DNA of 64,000 nucleotides from Acidimicrobiia bacterium (GTDB taxonomy: Bacteria > Actinomycetota > Acidimicrobiia > IMCC26256 > PALSA-610): the NCBI GenBank assembly GCA_026002935.1, contig BPGH01000001.1, positions 1,041,965-1,105,964 of the forward strand, in the 5' to 3' direction. The translations under genes and the position numbers were made by a program. Within the stretch, counting starts at the first letter, position 1. Every line of letters begins with the position of its first letter. Positions 1-8,982 of the stretch are shown here, one piece after another. Under the pieces are notes generated by a model, which did no database searches, had not been told where the DNA came from, and saw nothing but the letters and a program-made list of their open reading frames with translations.

Positions 1-254
1 ACGGTGAGGACGACGACTCCACCGAGGAGGCGGCGACCGGGCTCGTCACCCTCGAGGTGACGCCGCGGCAGGCCGAGCAGCTCGCCCACGCGAGCGCGAT
101 CGGCTCGATCTACCTCAGCCTCAACCCGGCCGGCGTGGAGGGCCCGGCGTTCGGCGCCGTCGAGGAGATCGTCGAGGCGGTCAACCTGTTCGACCAGCCG
201 CTGACGAAGGTCCAGGAGGTCTTCGCAGCGCTCGACGCGGCGTCGCGGGGCTGA
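1..254 (+). CDS. cpaB: C-terminal end of Flp/Tad pilus assembly protein CpaB (RcpC-like), partial
   Basis: The reading frame is open from the left edge (codons at positions 3, 6, 9...) and stops at 252-254. The 83 visible residues begin with a short acidic stretch and continue with V-T-L-E-V-T-P-R-Q-A-E-Q-L-A, which resembles the C-terminal RcpC/CpaB domain (general form VTLAVTPEQAEKLA). CpaB proteins support the outer part of the Tad secretion machine; in Gram-positive relatives the role is less clear. The next gene, a CpaE-like ATPase, starts 5 bases downstream, which supports the call. The GTG at 57 is internal rather than the true start. The N-terminal SAF-type region lies outside the window. 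Confidence 0.75.
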   Translation, partial: GEDDDSTEEAATGLVTLEVTPRQAEQLAHASAIGSIYLSLNPAGVEGPAFGAVEEIVEAVNLFDQPLTKVQEVFAALDAASRG

Positions 255-259
255 TCCGG

Positions 260-1519
260 ATGGGACGGGCGGAGATGAAGCAGTGGGCCGCGCAGGAGGC
301 CGACCCGGTCCCCGGTGGGGCCGGGTCGGCGTCCCAGCCGGTGCTGGCGGTCGAGCCCGACCAGCGGCGGCGGACCCAGATGACGATCGAGCTCGCCGGC
401 ATCGTGCCGAGCCCGCTCGCCGACGCGGACGAGCTCGCCGATGCGATCGGTGCGACCGAACCCGCCGTCGTCGTGCTGGGCCCGAGCTACGCGACGCCCG
501 AGGGCTTCGCGGCGGCGCGGGCGCTCACGCGCCGGTACCCGTCCGCCGGCTTCGTGCTCGTCGTGGACGCGATCGACACGCCGCTGCTGCAGCAGGCGCT
601 GCGTGCCGGCGTGCGTGACGTCGTGGCGCTGGGCGCCGGCGAGCGCGCGCTGCGCCAGTCGATCCACGACGTCGGCGAGGCGGTCGCGGCGGCCGTGAAC
701 CGCTTCGCCGCGGTCGACGCCACCCAGGAGGGCCGGGTCCTCGTGTCGTTCTCGACCAAGGGCGGTGTCGGCAAGAGCGTCGTCTCCACGAACCTCGCGG
801 TCGCGCTCGCGCTCGAGCACCCGGGCCGGGTCGTGCTGGTCGACGCCGATCTGCAGTTCGGCGACGTGGGCGTGCTGCTCGGGCTTCCGCCCGAGCAGAC
901 GGTGCTCGAGGCGGCCGGCGCGATCGAGACGGCCGACACGACGCTGCTCGACGGGCTGCTCGCGACCCACGAGGAGTCGGGCCTTCGCGTGCTGTGCGCG
1001 CCGGCCGACCCCGGCTCCGGGGACTCCGTGTCGGCCGAGGCGATGGTCGAGATCGTGCGGCTGCTGCGCACGATGTTCGACTTCGTCGTGATCGACATGG
1101 CGCCGCACTTCAACGACGTCGTGCTCGCGCTGCTGGAGGAGGCCGACGAGGTGCTCCTCGTCGCGAGCATGGACGTCCCCAGCATCAAGAACCTGAAGGT
1201 CGGCATCCAGACGCTCGACCTGCTGTCGATCGCCGGCTCGAAGCTGAGGCTCGTCCTGAACCGCGCGAACGCGCGCGTGAACCTGGACGTCAGCGACGTC
1301 GAGAAGGCGCTCGGCGTCGACGCCGAGTTCCGCGTCCCGTCCGACATCGCCGTCCCCCAGGCGGTGAACCGGGGCGTGCCGATCGTGCTCGACCGGCCCC
1401 GTTCGCCCGCTGCGCTCGCGCTCCGTGAGCTCGCGCGGACGATCGACGGCTCGGCGTCCACGGAGATCGCGCAGAGCGAGACCAAGAAGGGGTTCCTGGC
1501 CTGGCGCCGGGGTGCGTAG
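260..1519 (+). CDS. cpaE: CpaE/TadZ-like pilus localisation ATPase (ParA/MinD family)
   Basis: This 419-residue protein has two parts. Residues about 38-130 resemble a degenerate response-regulator receiver fold, as in CpaE/TadZ. From about residue 160 there is a ParA/MinD-type P-loop ATPase with the deviant Walker A motif KGGVGKS (about residue 169), a following VLVDADLQFGD strand and the FVVIDMAP Walker B region. TadZ proteins position the Tad pilus machine at the membrane or pole. The ATG at 260 follows the CpaB stop by 5 bases and the TadA gene starts 15 bases after this stop, so it sits inside a pilus operon. The family assignment is strong; the receiver domain is inferred from order and pattern only. 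Confidence 0.9.
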   Translation: MGRAEMKQWAAQEADPVPGGAGSASQPVLAVEPDQRRRTQMTIELAGIVPSPLADADELADAIGATEPAVVVLGPSYATPEGFAAARALTRRYPSAGFVLVVDAIDTPLLQQALRAGVRDVVALGAGERALRQSIHDVGEAVAAAVNRFAAVDATQEGRVLVSFSTKGGVGKSVVSTNLAVALALEHPGRVVLVDADLQFGDVGVLLGLPPEQTVLEAAGAIETADTTLLDGLLATHEESGLRVLCAPADPGSGDSVSAEAMVEIVRLLRTMFDFVVIDMAPHFNDVVLALLEEADEVLLVASMDVPSIKNLKVGIQTLDLLSIAGSKLRLVLNRANARVNLDVSDVEKALGVDAEFRVPSDIAVPQAVNRGVPIVLDRPRSPAALALRELARTIDGSASTEIAQSETKKGFLAWRRGA

Positions 1520-1534
1520 AACGGACACGAGGAC

Positions 1535-2887
1535 ATGACCCAGTACTCACGCTGGCGGGACATGCGGACGGCACCGGCCGACGCGCGGAGCGCGCAGCTC
1601 GAGGAGCTCCGTGCCCGGGTGCACGGTCGCGTGATCGACGAGCTCGGTCCGATGCTCGCCGACGAGCAGCTCTCCGACTCCGAGGTCCGAAAGATCGTCC
1701 AGGAGCGCGTCGAGCGCGCCATCGGCGAGGAGGACGTCGCGCTGTCGGCGGCGGAGCTCGGCGAGCTCGTGCGCGGACTCATCGACGACACGATCGGCTA
1801 CGGCCCGATCGACGAGTTCCTCCAGGACCCCGGCATCACCGAGGTGATGGTGAACGGGCCCAGCGAGATCTACGTCGAACGGCGCGGCAAGATCGAGAAG
1901 ACCGACGCCCGGTTCGTCGACGCCGGGCACGTCCGCCGCACGATCGACAAGATCGTCAGCCAGGTCGGCCGGCGGATCGACGAGGCCACGCCGATGGTCG
2001 ACGCCCGGCTGCCCGACGGCTCCCGGATCAACGCCGTGATCCACCCGGTCGCGATCGGCGGGCCGTTCCTCACGATCCGCAAGTTCTCGAAGGAGCCGTA
2101 CACCGTCGGCGACCTGATCGCGTTCGGCACGCTGTCGCGGCCGGTCGCCCACTTCCTCGACGCGTGCGTCCGGGGCCGGCTCAACATCGTGATCTCCGGC
2201 GGCACCGGCACCGGCAAGACGACCCTGCTCAACGTGCTGTCGTCGTTCATCCCGAACGACGAGCGCATCGTCACCATCGAGGACGCCAAGGAGCTGAAGC
2301 TCCTGCAGGACCACGTCTGCTCGCTCGAGTCGCGCCCGCCCAACATCGAGGGCGTCGGCCAGATCACGATCCGGGACCTCGTCCGCAACGCCCTGCGGAT
2401 GCGGCCCGACCGCATCGTCGTGGGTGAGGCCCGCGGCGCCGAGGCGCTCGACATGCTGCAGGCGATGAACACGGGCCACGACGGCTCGCTCACGACCATC
2501 CACTCGAACAGCCCGCGTGACACCCTCGCCCGCATCGAGACGATGACGCTCATGTCGGGCATGGACCTGCCGGTGCGGGCCGTGCGGGAGCAGATGGCCT
2601 CCGCGCTCGACCTGGTCGTGCACCTCAGCCGGTTGCGTGACGGCTCCCGGCGGGTGACGACGGTGTCCGAGGTGCTCGGGATGGAGGGCGACACGGTCGT
2701 GCTCCAGGACATCTACCAGTTCGACTTCGGCATGGGGGTCGACGAGGAGGGCCGGAGCCTCGGCCGCCTCAAGAGCACGGGGATCCGGCCGGCGTTCTCG
2801 GAGCGGCTCGCCGACCACGGCATCGAGCTCGAGGCCGACCTGTTCACCCTCGAGCCGTTCGCCCGGCGCGTGGTGGGGCTCCGGTGA
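1535..2887 (+). CDS. tadA: Tad/Flp pilus assembly ATPase TadA (CpaF family)
   Basis: A 450-residue secretion ATPase of the GspE/VirB11 superfamily. The N-terminal 100 residues are charged and helical, followed by the CpaF segment with IGYGPIDEFLQDPGITEVMVNGP. Walker A is GGTGTGKTT (about residue 222), and VVGEARGAEALDMLQAMNTG and GSLTTIHSN give the Walker B and His-box regions. It powers assembly and possibly retraction of Flp pili at the cytoplasmic membrane. Length matches the family. Its stop overlaps the TadB start by four bases (GTGA at 2884-2887), showing translational coupling. Confidence 0.95.
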   Translation: MTQYSRWRDMRTAPADARSAQLEELRARVHGRVIDELGPMLADEQLSDSEVRKIVQERVERAIGEEDVALSAAELGELVRGLIDDTIGYGPIDEFLQDPGITEVMVNGPSEIYVERRGKIEKTDARFVDAGHVRRTIDKIVSQVGRRIDEATPMVDARLPDGSRINAVIHPVAIGGPFLTIRKFSKEPYTVGDLIAFGTLSRPVAHFLDACVRGRLNIVISGGTGTGKTTLLNVLSSFIPNDERIVTIEDAKELKLLQDHVCSLESRPPNIEGVGQITIRDLVRNALRMRPDRIVVGEARGAEALDMLQAMNTGHDGSLTTIHSNSPRDTLARIETMTLMSGMDLPVRAVREQMASALDLVVHLSRLRDGSRRVTTVSEVLGMEGDTVVLQDIYQFDFGMGVDEEGRSLGRLKSTGIRPAFSERLADHGIELEADLFTLEPFARRVVGLR

Positions 2888-3884
2888 CCGCCGCCGCGCT
2901 CGCCCAGGAGTTCGTCGCCTCGACCGCGGGGCGGCTGCTGATCGTGCTGCTCGGCGCGGCCGCGGTGGCCGCGGTCGTGTCGAGCGTCAGCATCCTGCTC
3001 GGGCGGCGCCAGCTCCGGCTGGAGCGCCGGCTCGTCGGCTACGACGTCGCGGCCGTCGAGACCGTCGAGGTCGCCGGCGGGCCCGAGACGGCGATCGTGC
3101 GCCGCGGGATCGAGTACGCGACCGAGCTCGGTGCGCGCACCGGGCTGCTGGAGCGGCTCGAGCGGGTCCTGTCGCAGGCCGACATCCCGCTGCGGGCCGG
3201 CGAGGTCCTGTTCTACGTCCCGGTCTTCGCCGCGATCGGCTTCCTCGCGCTCTCGCTGCTCGTCGGCCCGGTCGCGGGGCTCGCCGTCGCCGCCGTCGTG
3301 GTGCTCGGCTCCGCCGCCTGGATCGAGCGGCGGCGCGCGGCCGGTTGCGGCAGTTCGAGGAGCAGCTGCCGGGGATGCTCACGCTGTTCGCGAGCTCGCT
3401 GCGGGCCGGCTTCTCGCTCCTGCAGGCGCTCGAGGCGGTCGTCGCCGAGACGCGCGACCCGGTGCGCACCGAGCTGACCCGGGTGTTCACGGAGGTCCGG
3501 CTCGGCCGCCCGATCGAGGACGCGCTCGCGGACGCCGCGACCCGCACCGGCAGCCGCGACCTGATGTGGACCGTGATGGCGATCCGCATCCAGCGCGAGG
3601 TGGGCGGGAACCTCGCCGCGCTGCTGGACACGGTCGCCGACACGATGAAGAAGCGCGCCGCACTCCGCCGCGAGGTGCGGTCGCTGACGGCCGAGGGCCG
3701 GCTCAGCGCGGTGGTGCTGAGCGTGTTCCCGCCCCTCATGGCCTTCGTCATGTACGCGGTGCAGCCCGACTACATCGAGAAGCTCTTCGACGAGCCCATC
3801 GGCATCTTCGCGATCCTCGTCGCGGCGGCGATGAGTGTCGTCGGGTGGCTCTGGCTGCGGCGGATCGTCGAGATCAAGGAGTAG
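2884..3884 (+). pseudogene. tadB: TadB inner-membrane pilus assembly protein, split by a frameshift near 3341
   Basis: The N-terminal frame (2884 to about 3341) encodes a membrane segment near residues 18-40 and a second hydrophobic region, V-P-V-F-A-A-I-G-F-L-A, ending in E-R-R-R-A-A. The continuation, R-Q-F-E-E-Q-L-P-G-M-L-T-L, is found from 3345 onward in the next frame and carries the type II secretion F domain (ALRAGFSLLQALE-type, KKRAALRREVRSLTAEGR) with two C-terminal membrane helices. A single missing base in GCGGCCGG around 3341 restores one protein of about 333 residues, the normal TadB length. TadB with TadC forms the membrane platform of the pilus. The break is probably a sequence error, because both halves are well conserved. 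Confidence 0.85.
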
Positions 3885-3886
3885 CC

Positions 3887-4798
3887 GTGCTGATCATCGT
3901 CCTTCTCGGTGTCGCGGCCGTCGGGCTCGGGGCGTGGTCGGTGTCCACGGTCCTCGAGGAGCGCCGCGAGGCCCAGCGGTCGCTGCGGGTGGTCGCCGCG
4001 TACGCGGGCCCCACCGTGCGCGAGGCCGAGCTCGGCGAGAGCCTGGGCGAGCGGATCCTCGGGCCGGTGACGCGCGGGCTGCTCGGCATCGGCCACCGGT
4101 TCACGCCGGTGGGCTACCTCGACAAGGTGAAGCGCGACATCGTGCTCGCCGGGAACCCGCCCGGCTACGCGGTCGACCGCTTCCTCGTGATGAAGGTGCT
4201 CGGCGCCGGGTCCGCGCTGGTGTGGATCGCGCTGTTCTACGGCGTCCTCGGGATGAGCGGTCTCGTGCCGCTCGTGCTCGTGATCGCGCTCGGTGCCGTG
4301 TGCTTCTTCGCCCCCGACACCGCGCTGCGCAAGCGGATCACGGCGCGCCAGGAGGAGATCGAGCGGGCGCTGCCGGACATGCTCGACCTGCTCGTGATCT
4401 CCGTGGAGGCGGGGCTCGGCTTCGAGCAGGCACTCGAGCGCACCGCGTCCGCGATGCCCGGCCCGCTCGCCGACGAGGCCCGCCGGATGCTGCAGGAGAT
4501 CCGCATGGGCTCCAGCCGCGCCGACGCGCTGCGTGCGCTCGAGGCCCGCACCGACGTCGACGACGTGCGCTCGTTCACGATGGCGATGCTGCAGGCCGAC
4601 AACTTCGGGATCTCGATCGCGAAGATCCTGAAGGCCCAGGCCGACGAGACGCGCCTGCGCCGCCGCCAGCGCGCGCAGGAACGGGCGCAGAAGATGCCGG
4701 TGAAGATGCTCTTCCCGCTGGTCTTCTGCGTGTTCCCGGCGATCTTCGTGGTGCTGCTGCTGCCCGGGCTGCTCACCATCCTCGACTCGCTGGCGTGA
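3887..4798 (+). CDS. tadC: TadC inner-membrane pilus assembly protein
   Basis: The 303-residue protein starts at GTG 3887, two bases after the TadB stop. It has an N-terminal membrane helix (residues about 2-20), a pair of helices around 105-145, and the type II secretion F domain with ALPDMLDLLVISVEAGLGFEQAL, RADALRALEARTDVDDVRSF and LRRRQRAQERAQKMPVKMLF, ending with a C-terminal helix. This is the classic TadC pattern. It pairs with TadB to form the membrane platform on which TadA acts. A longer upstream extension in this frame runs across TadB and is not coding. Confidence 0.92.
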   Translation: MLIIVLLGVAAVGLGAWSVSTVLEERREAQRSLRVVAAYAGPTVREAELGESLGERILGPVTRGLLGIGHRFTPVGYLDKVKRDIVLAGNPPGYAVDRFLVMKVLGAGSALVWIALFYGVLGMSGLVPLVLVIALGAVCFFAPDTALRKRITARQEEIERALPDMLDLLVISVEAGLGFEQALERTASAMPGPLADEARRMLQEIRMGSSRADALRALEARTDVDDVRSFTMAMLQADNFGISIAKILKAQADETRLRRRQRAQERAQKMPVKMLFPLVFCVFPAIFVVLLLPGLLTILDSLA

Positions 4799-4814
4799 CC
4801 GGGGGCCGCCGACG

Positions 4815-5659
4815 GTGATCGCGTACCGCTGCTCGGCCTGCCTCGGGGTGCTGACCGACCGCGACGCGCGCCGCTGCGGCCAGTGCGGGCAGCGGTTCGG
4901 CCGCCGCCGGCGGCCGGTGGCGCTCGGGGCCGTCGTCGGCCAGCGCCTGGCGCGCGAGGCGACGCGCGCGCGGGCGGCCGCCCGCCGCCGCGTCCGGCGG
5001 CCGCGCGGGCACCCGGGGGAGCCCGCCGGCGCGCCCGTCCCGCCCGGGCCGTGGCCCGAGCCGTCCCCGGCGCCGGTCCTGGCCGTGCCCGACGCGCCGC
5101 CGGGCGCGGCGACCGACCCCTCCCGGTCGGCCGGCCCGACGCGTGCCGGTTGGGCCGAGCCCGGTTCCGGCCGGCGCCCGGGCCGGTCGCGACCGAGGCG
5201 GTGCCGGTCGTGGGTGGTGCCGAGCCGGTCGTGACGGGTGGGGAGCCGGTCGTGCCGCCGCCGGCACCGCCCGTCCCCGCCGCCCGGGTCGCCCCGCCGG
5301 AGGCCGCACCTCGTGTGCCGGCGTCGGTCGTGCCGGAGGCGCCGGCGTCGGTGGTGGCCGAGCGGTCGAGCCGGAGTCCGTCGTGCCGGAGCGCGTGGTC
5401 CCGGAGCGCGTGGTCCCGGAGCGCGTGGTCGCCGGAGCGCGTGGTCGCCGGAGCGCGTGGTGCCCGGAGCGCGTGGTCCCGGACGCCGTGGTCCCGGACC
5501 CCGTGGCGCCCGCGGCGCCCGTCCGGCGCACCCGACCCCGCGAGCTCGCGGCTCGAGCGCGCCCGCGAGGCCCGCGACCGCGTCGTCGCACGGCCCCCGC
5601 TGCGGTTCCGGCGGGCTCGCCTCGGCGGCCTCCCCGGGGAGCCCACCACCGGGCCGTGA
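4815..5659 (+). pseudogene. Zinc-ribbon protein with low-complexity Pro/Val tail, frame broken in the tail
   Basis: The GTG at 4815 opens a frame starting M-I-A-Y-R-C-S-A-C-L-G, followed by C-G-Q-C-G: two CxxC pairs forming a zinc ribbon in the first 30 residues, then an Arg/Ala-rich stretch and a Pro-rich region. The literal frame ends at 5234. The sequence then continues coding-like in other frames: V-V-G-G-A-E-P-V-V-T-G-G-E-P-V-V (frame of 4883), PERVV pentapeptides (frame of 5143) and an Arg-rich end closing with a stop at 5657-5659. I infer one gene with at least one break near 5170 plus further shifts in the repeat. Function unknown; position makes it a possible accessory of the Tad operon. 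Confidence 0.45.
5380..5502 (+). repeat. Tandem repeat, eight 15/16-bp units inside the zinc-ribbon gene tail
   Basis: Eight head-to-tail copies of a unit close to GTGGTCCCGGAGCGC. Units at 5380, 5395, 5410, 5473 and 5488 are 15 bp; the three consecutive units at 5425, 5441 and 5457 are 16 bp, each with one extra G. In the frame of the outer units the 15-bp form encodes the pentapeptide VVPER. Three 16-bp units add exactly three bases, so the outer units remain in phase with each other. Confidence 0.9.
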
Positions 5660-5871
5660 CCCCGCGCGACCGTGCCGCCGCGCGGTCCACCAATTCTGAC
5701 GACGCCCACGGCGCCCGCCCCGACCATGCTGGGCGGAGGCGTCGGGGAGGGGGGACGCAGACCCCGCCCGGTCCTCCCTCCTCGGCGAGGCCGACCGGGT
5801 CCGGACCTCGGTTCCTCCGGGACCCAGATTTCGCCGGGGAGGGAGTGACCCAGCCCAGCCCCCAACTCCCT

Positions 5872-5897
5872 CCCCGGCGGGCCTCGCCCCGCCGGGG
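5872..5897. terminator. GC-rich perfect hairpin in the 282-bp gap before the amidase gene
   Basis: CCCCGGCGGG (5872-5881) and its exact reverse complement CCCGCCGGGG (5888-5897) flank a 6-base loop. It lies 45 bases upstream of the amidase start and could end transcription from the Tad operon, but no T-tract follows. The remainder of 5660-5941 shows no credible ORF; I see only C/G-rich runs there. Confidence 0.4.
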
Positions 5898-5941
5898 ACC
5901 CCTCCCGGCGCCCCGGCACCCTGCCAATAGATTCCGCGCCC

Positions 5942-7486
5942 ATGAGCGACGGCCCCTGGGCGGGCGACGCGTGCTCGCTCGTCGACGCGTTCCGGCGGGG
6001 CGACCGGTCGCCGCGCGAAGAGGTGGAGGCGACGCTCGCGGCGATCGAGCGCAGCGACCTCAACTGCTTCTCGTTCGTGGACCCCGAACGCGCGCTCGCG
6101 GCCGCGACGCGCGCCGACGTCGGCCGCCCCTTCGGCGGCGTGCCGGTGGGGGTGAAGGAGCTCGAGTTCCTGGAGGGCTGGCCCGCCACCGAGGCGTCGC
6201 TTGTGTTCCGCGACCGCGTCGCGGACTTCACGACGACGGTGCTCGAACGGCTGCTCGGCCCGGGCGGCGCGGTGCCGGTCGGGCTCACGACCGCGAGCGA
6301 GTTCGGCGGGCTGAACGTGAGCGTCTCGAAGCTCAACGGCGTCACCCACAACCCCTGGCGGCACGGCCGCACCGCGGGCGGTTCGTCGGGGGGCAGCGCC
6401 GCGGCGGTCGCGGGCGGGCTCGTGACGATCGCGACCGGCGGCGACGGCGGCGGCTCGATCCGGATCCCCGCCGGCTACACCGGGTTGCTCGGGATGAAGG
6501 GCACCTACGGCCGCATCCCGCGCGGGCCGCGGGCGTACTTCCGTCCCGGGACGGTCGTGCTGGGCTGCCTCGCCCGGTCGGTGCGCGACGTCGCGCGCTA
6601 CTACGACGTGTGCGCGGGCTACGACCCGCACGACCCGTGGAGCCTGCCCCGCCGCGACGGGTGGGAGGCCGGCCTCGGCACCCACGAGCTGCGCGGGCGG
6701 CGGGTGGCGGTCGTGCCCGCGCTCGGGGGCGCGAGGCTGGAGCCCGGCGTCGAGGACCGTGTCCGCGCGGCGGCCGCGGCACTCGTGGAGGCGACCGGGA
6801 TGGTCGAGGTCGAGCTCACGCTCGAGCCCCCCAACCTGGCCGCCCAGTGGATGATGGGCAACCTCGCGACGCTCCTCGCCGACCTCGGCGGCCGTTGGCC
6901 GGCCTGCGCGCGCGACCTCACCGACGAGATCGCCGTCGGGCTGCTGCTCGCGCAGTCGCTGTACAACCTGCACACGGCGTCGGTCGCGGAGGAGCAGCGC
7001 GTCCGGGCCAACCTCGCGATGGCGGAGGCGTTCGAGCGCGTCGACTTCGTGATCGCCGCGACCAATCCCGGGCCCGCGTTCGCCGCCGACGCGCCGATGA
7101 GCTCGCCGTCGGAGAGCTTCGTCGACTGGGCGAAGGCGAACCCGGCGGCGCGCCTCGCGTTCCGGGCGGTGATGGGCGCCGTGCGCGTGACGGGCGGCGT
7201 GTTCCCCCGCGCGCCGTCGGCGCTGCTCGACCTGGTCGCCAGCCGGTTCCCCGACCTGGTCGGCATGGGCGCGCTGACGATCGTCTCCAACGTCTACGGC
7301 AACCCCGCGGTCTCGATCCCGGCGGGCGAGGTCGGCGGGCTGCCCGTCGGGATGCAGGTGCTCGCGCGCCACCACGCCGACGACCTGCTGCTCGACGTCG
7401 CACTCGCCGCCGAGCGCGTGATGCCGTGGCCGCTCACGGCGCCGTCCGCGCCGGCCCGCGGTGCCGTCACGCCCGCCGAGCGGTGA
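5942..7486 (+). CDS. Amidase (amidase signature family)
   Basis: A 514-residue member of the amidase signature family. The Ser-cisSer-Lys catalytic set is visible: Lys in GVKELEFLEG (about residue 71), the Gly/Ser-rich core GGSSGGSAAAVAGG (about 142-155) and the nucleophilic Ser in GGDGGGSIRIPAG (about 175). These enzymes hydrolyse amides in the cytoplasm; the substrate cannot be told from sequence. Length is slightly above the usual 460-500 residues. The gene stands alone on the plus strand and its last 20 bases overlap the convergent methyltransferase gene. Confidence 0.92.
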   Translation: MSDGPWAGDACSLVDAFRRGDRSPREEVEATLAAIERSDLNCFSFVDPERALAAATRADVGRPFGGVPVGVKELEFLEGWPATEASLVFRDRVADFTTTVLERLLGPGGAVPVGLTTASEFGGLNVSVSKLNGVTHNPWRHGRTAGGSSGGSAAAVAGGLVTIATGGDGGGSIRIPAGYTGLLGMKGTYGRIPRGPRAYFRPGTVVLGCLARSVRDVARYYDVCAGYDPHDPWSLPRRDGWEAGLGTHELRGRRVAVVPALGGARLEPGVEDRVRAAAAALVEATGMVEVELTLEPPNLAAQWMMGNLATLLADLGGRWPACARDLTDEIAVGLLLAQSLYNLHTASVAEEQRVRANLAMAEAFERVDFVIAATNPGPAFAADAPMSSPSESFVDWAKANPAARLAFRAVMGAVRVTGGVFPRAPSALLDLVASRFPDLVGMGALTIVSNVYGNPAVSIPAGEVGGLPVGMQVLARHHADDLLLDVALAAERVMPWPLTAPSAPARGAVTPAER

Positions 7487-8330
7487 CGACGGCGAAGGCC
7501 GCGGGCATCCGTACGCCCACCCCGTCGTGGTAGGGGGCGAACGCGTCGGCGAGCGCCGCCGCGACCGCGTCCACCACCGGCCGCGGCGCCCCCTCCAGGG
7601 CGTCGGCCACCGTCCCGGCCGCCATGCGGGTCTCCACCGCGTCCTCCAGGGGGCCCGGGCCGCCCACGTAGAGCTCGAGCTCGTGCGGGGTGTACCGCAC
7701 CTCGGTCCAGCCCGCCCCCTCGGCGACCGCGATCGCGTGGTCGGCCGAGCCCAGCGAGTGCATCCCGCCGTCGGGTGGCGGCAGCCCGAGGTCGTACCCG
7801 AGGGCGGCCGCGGCCCGCCGGGCGGCCTCGACCGGGACGCGGTGCAGCGGTGAGCGGTCGCGGTGCGCCCAGACGGTGATGCACAGCCGCCCGCCCGGGC
7901 GGGTCGCGCGGGCGAGGTTCGCGAACCCCGGGGCGGCGTCGGGGAAGAAGGTGCAGCCGAAGCGCGAGATCACCCGGTCGAGCCGGCCGTCGGGGAGCGG
8001 CGCGCCGTGGGCGCGGGCGACCATCCACTCGATCGGGCTCGAACCGGGGGTCCGCACGCGTGCCTGGCGCACCACCTCGTCGGACACGTCGAGCCCGACG
8101 ACCCGGCCGCCCGGCGTCACCTCGCGCGCCGCGCGCCGCGTGGTCGATCCCCGCCCGCAGCCGACGTCGAGCACCTGGAGCCCGGGCGCGAGCGCGGCGG
8201 CGTCGAACAGCGGCTCGTCGACCGGCGCGAGCTGGCGGTCGAGCCGGTCGGCGACCCGCGACCACCGGCTCGTGCGGTCGTCCCCCCGGTCCGCGCGGCC
8301 GGCCGGCGGCGAGCCCCGATCCCGTGCCAT
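7467..8330 (-). CDS. Class I SAM-dependent methyltransferase
   Basis: The 287-residue protein has the Rossmann-type methyltransferase motif I LQVLDVGCGRGSTT (about residues 51-64), an acidic motif II (VVGLDVSDEVV) and the LPDGRLDRVISRFG and ATRPGGRLCITVW motifs typical of UbiE-like enzymes acting on small molecules. The target is unknown. The N-terminal 20 residues are charged and low in complexity, so the true start could be slightly downstream. It is convergent with the amidase gene, the two overlapping by 20 bases. Confidence 0.88.
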   Translation of the reverse strand: MARDRGSPPAGRADRGDDRTSRWSRVADRLDRQLAPVDEPLFDAAALAPGLQVLDVGCGRGSTTRRAAREVTPGGRVVGLDVSDEVVRQARVRTPGSSPIEWMVARAHGAPLPDGRLDRVISRFGCTFFPDAAPGFANLARATRPGGRLCITVWAHRDRSPLHRVPVEAARRAAAALGYDLGLPPPDGGMHSLGSADHAIAVAEGAGWTEVRYTPHELELYVGGPGPLEDAVETRMAAGTVADALEGAPRPVVDAVAAALADAFAPYHDGVGVRMPAAFAVVTARRA

Positions 8331-8407
8331 CCCTCTTCCGTGTTCCTCCCCCCGGTGCGGCGCGGGGCGAAACGCTAGCGAGCGGCCGGGACACGCGCCC
8401 CGACGGC

Positions 8408-8809
8408 TCAGGGTGTCGAGAAGGCGTGGTCGGTGAGCACGGGCAGGACGTCACGAGCCGACACGACACCGACGATCGCCCCCCGGTCGACCACCGCGAC
8501 GTGCCGGACGCCCTCGTCGACCATGCGTTGCGCCACGTCGAGGACCGGCTCCTCCGGTTCGGCGACCACGACCCGGTCGCCCATCACGTCGGCGGCCCAC
8601 ACCTCGTCGGGGTCGGCGCCGTCCGCGAGGGCGCGCACGACGTCGCGCTCCGACACGACCCCGACCGAGTCGTCGGGGCGTGCGACCAGGGCGACGCCGA
8701 TGTCGAGCTCGGCCAGCACGGCCGCGACCGACCGCAGCGTCAGCTTCTCGTCCACGGTGACCGCGCCCCGCGACATCACCTCGCGCACCGGGCTGCTCGG
8801 TTCCGCCAT
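8408..8809 (-). CDS. Tandem CBS-domain protein
   Basis: I start this 133-residue protein at the ATG at 8809 because a GGAG ribosome-binding site lies about 7 bases upstream; an in-frame upstream start at 8857 lacks this. Two CBS repeats are visible, each with the pattern V-x-x-x-x-x-L-x-x-V-A...G-V-V-S-x-R-D-V (SVGVVSERDVVRAL and AIVGVVSARDVLPVL). Stand-alone CBS pairs bind adenosine nucleotides and act as energy or ligand sensors. No partner domain is present. It is transcribed away from the monooxygenase gene that starts 173 bases to its right. Confidence 0.9.
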   Translation of the reverse strand: MAEPSSPVREVMSRGAVTVDEKLTLRSVAAVLAELDIGVALVARPDDSVGVVSERDVVRALADGADPDEVWAADVMGDRVVVAEPEEPVLDVAQRMVDEGVRHVAVVDRGAIVGVVSARDVLPVLTDHAFSTP

Positions 8810-8982
8810 GACGCACTCCTTCCGGTCCAGCCCGCGAGTCAACGTTGCGGCCCGCACGCGCCCTAGTGCCGAACGTCCCGAGCACGCCCGGCCCTCGTCC
8901 GCTGGACCGGGGCGTGGTGGCCTGGCGTACTGTCTGCCGGCTGCGGCGCACGGGGCGCCCCGGAGCGGAGCACGATGCCGGC

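Noticed and set aside
110..1528. 472-residue minus-strand open frame
   Set aside because: Antisense to the CpaE gene; composition typical of a GC shadow frame.
5380..5502. Possible CRISPR array
   Set aside because: Units are contiguous 15/16-mers with no spacers.
3770..7375. 1201-residue minus-strand open frame
   Set aside because: Opposite to tadC and the amidase gene in very GC-rich DNA; the translation is Arg/Gly/Pro/His-rich with no domain.
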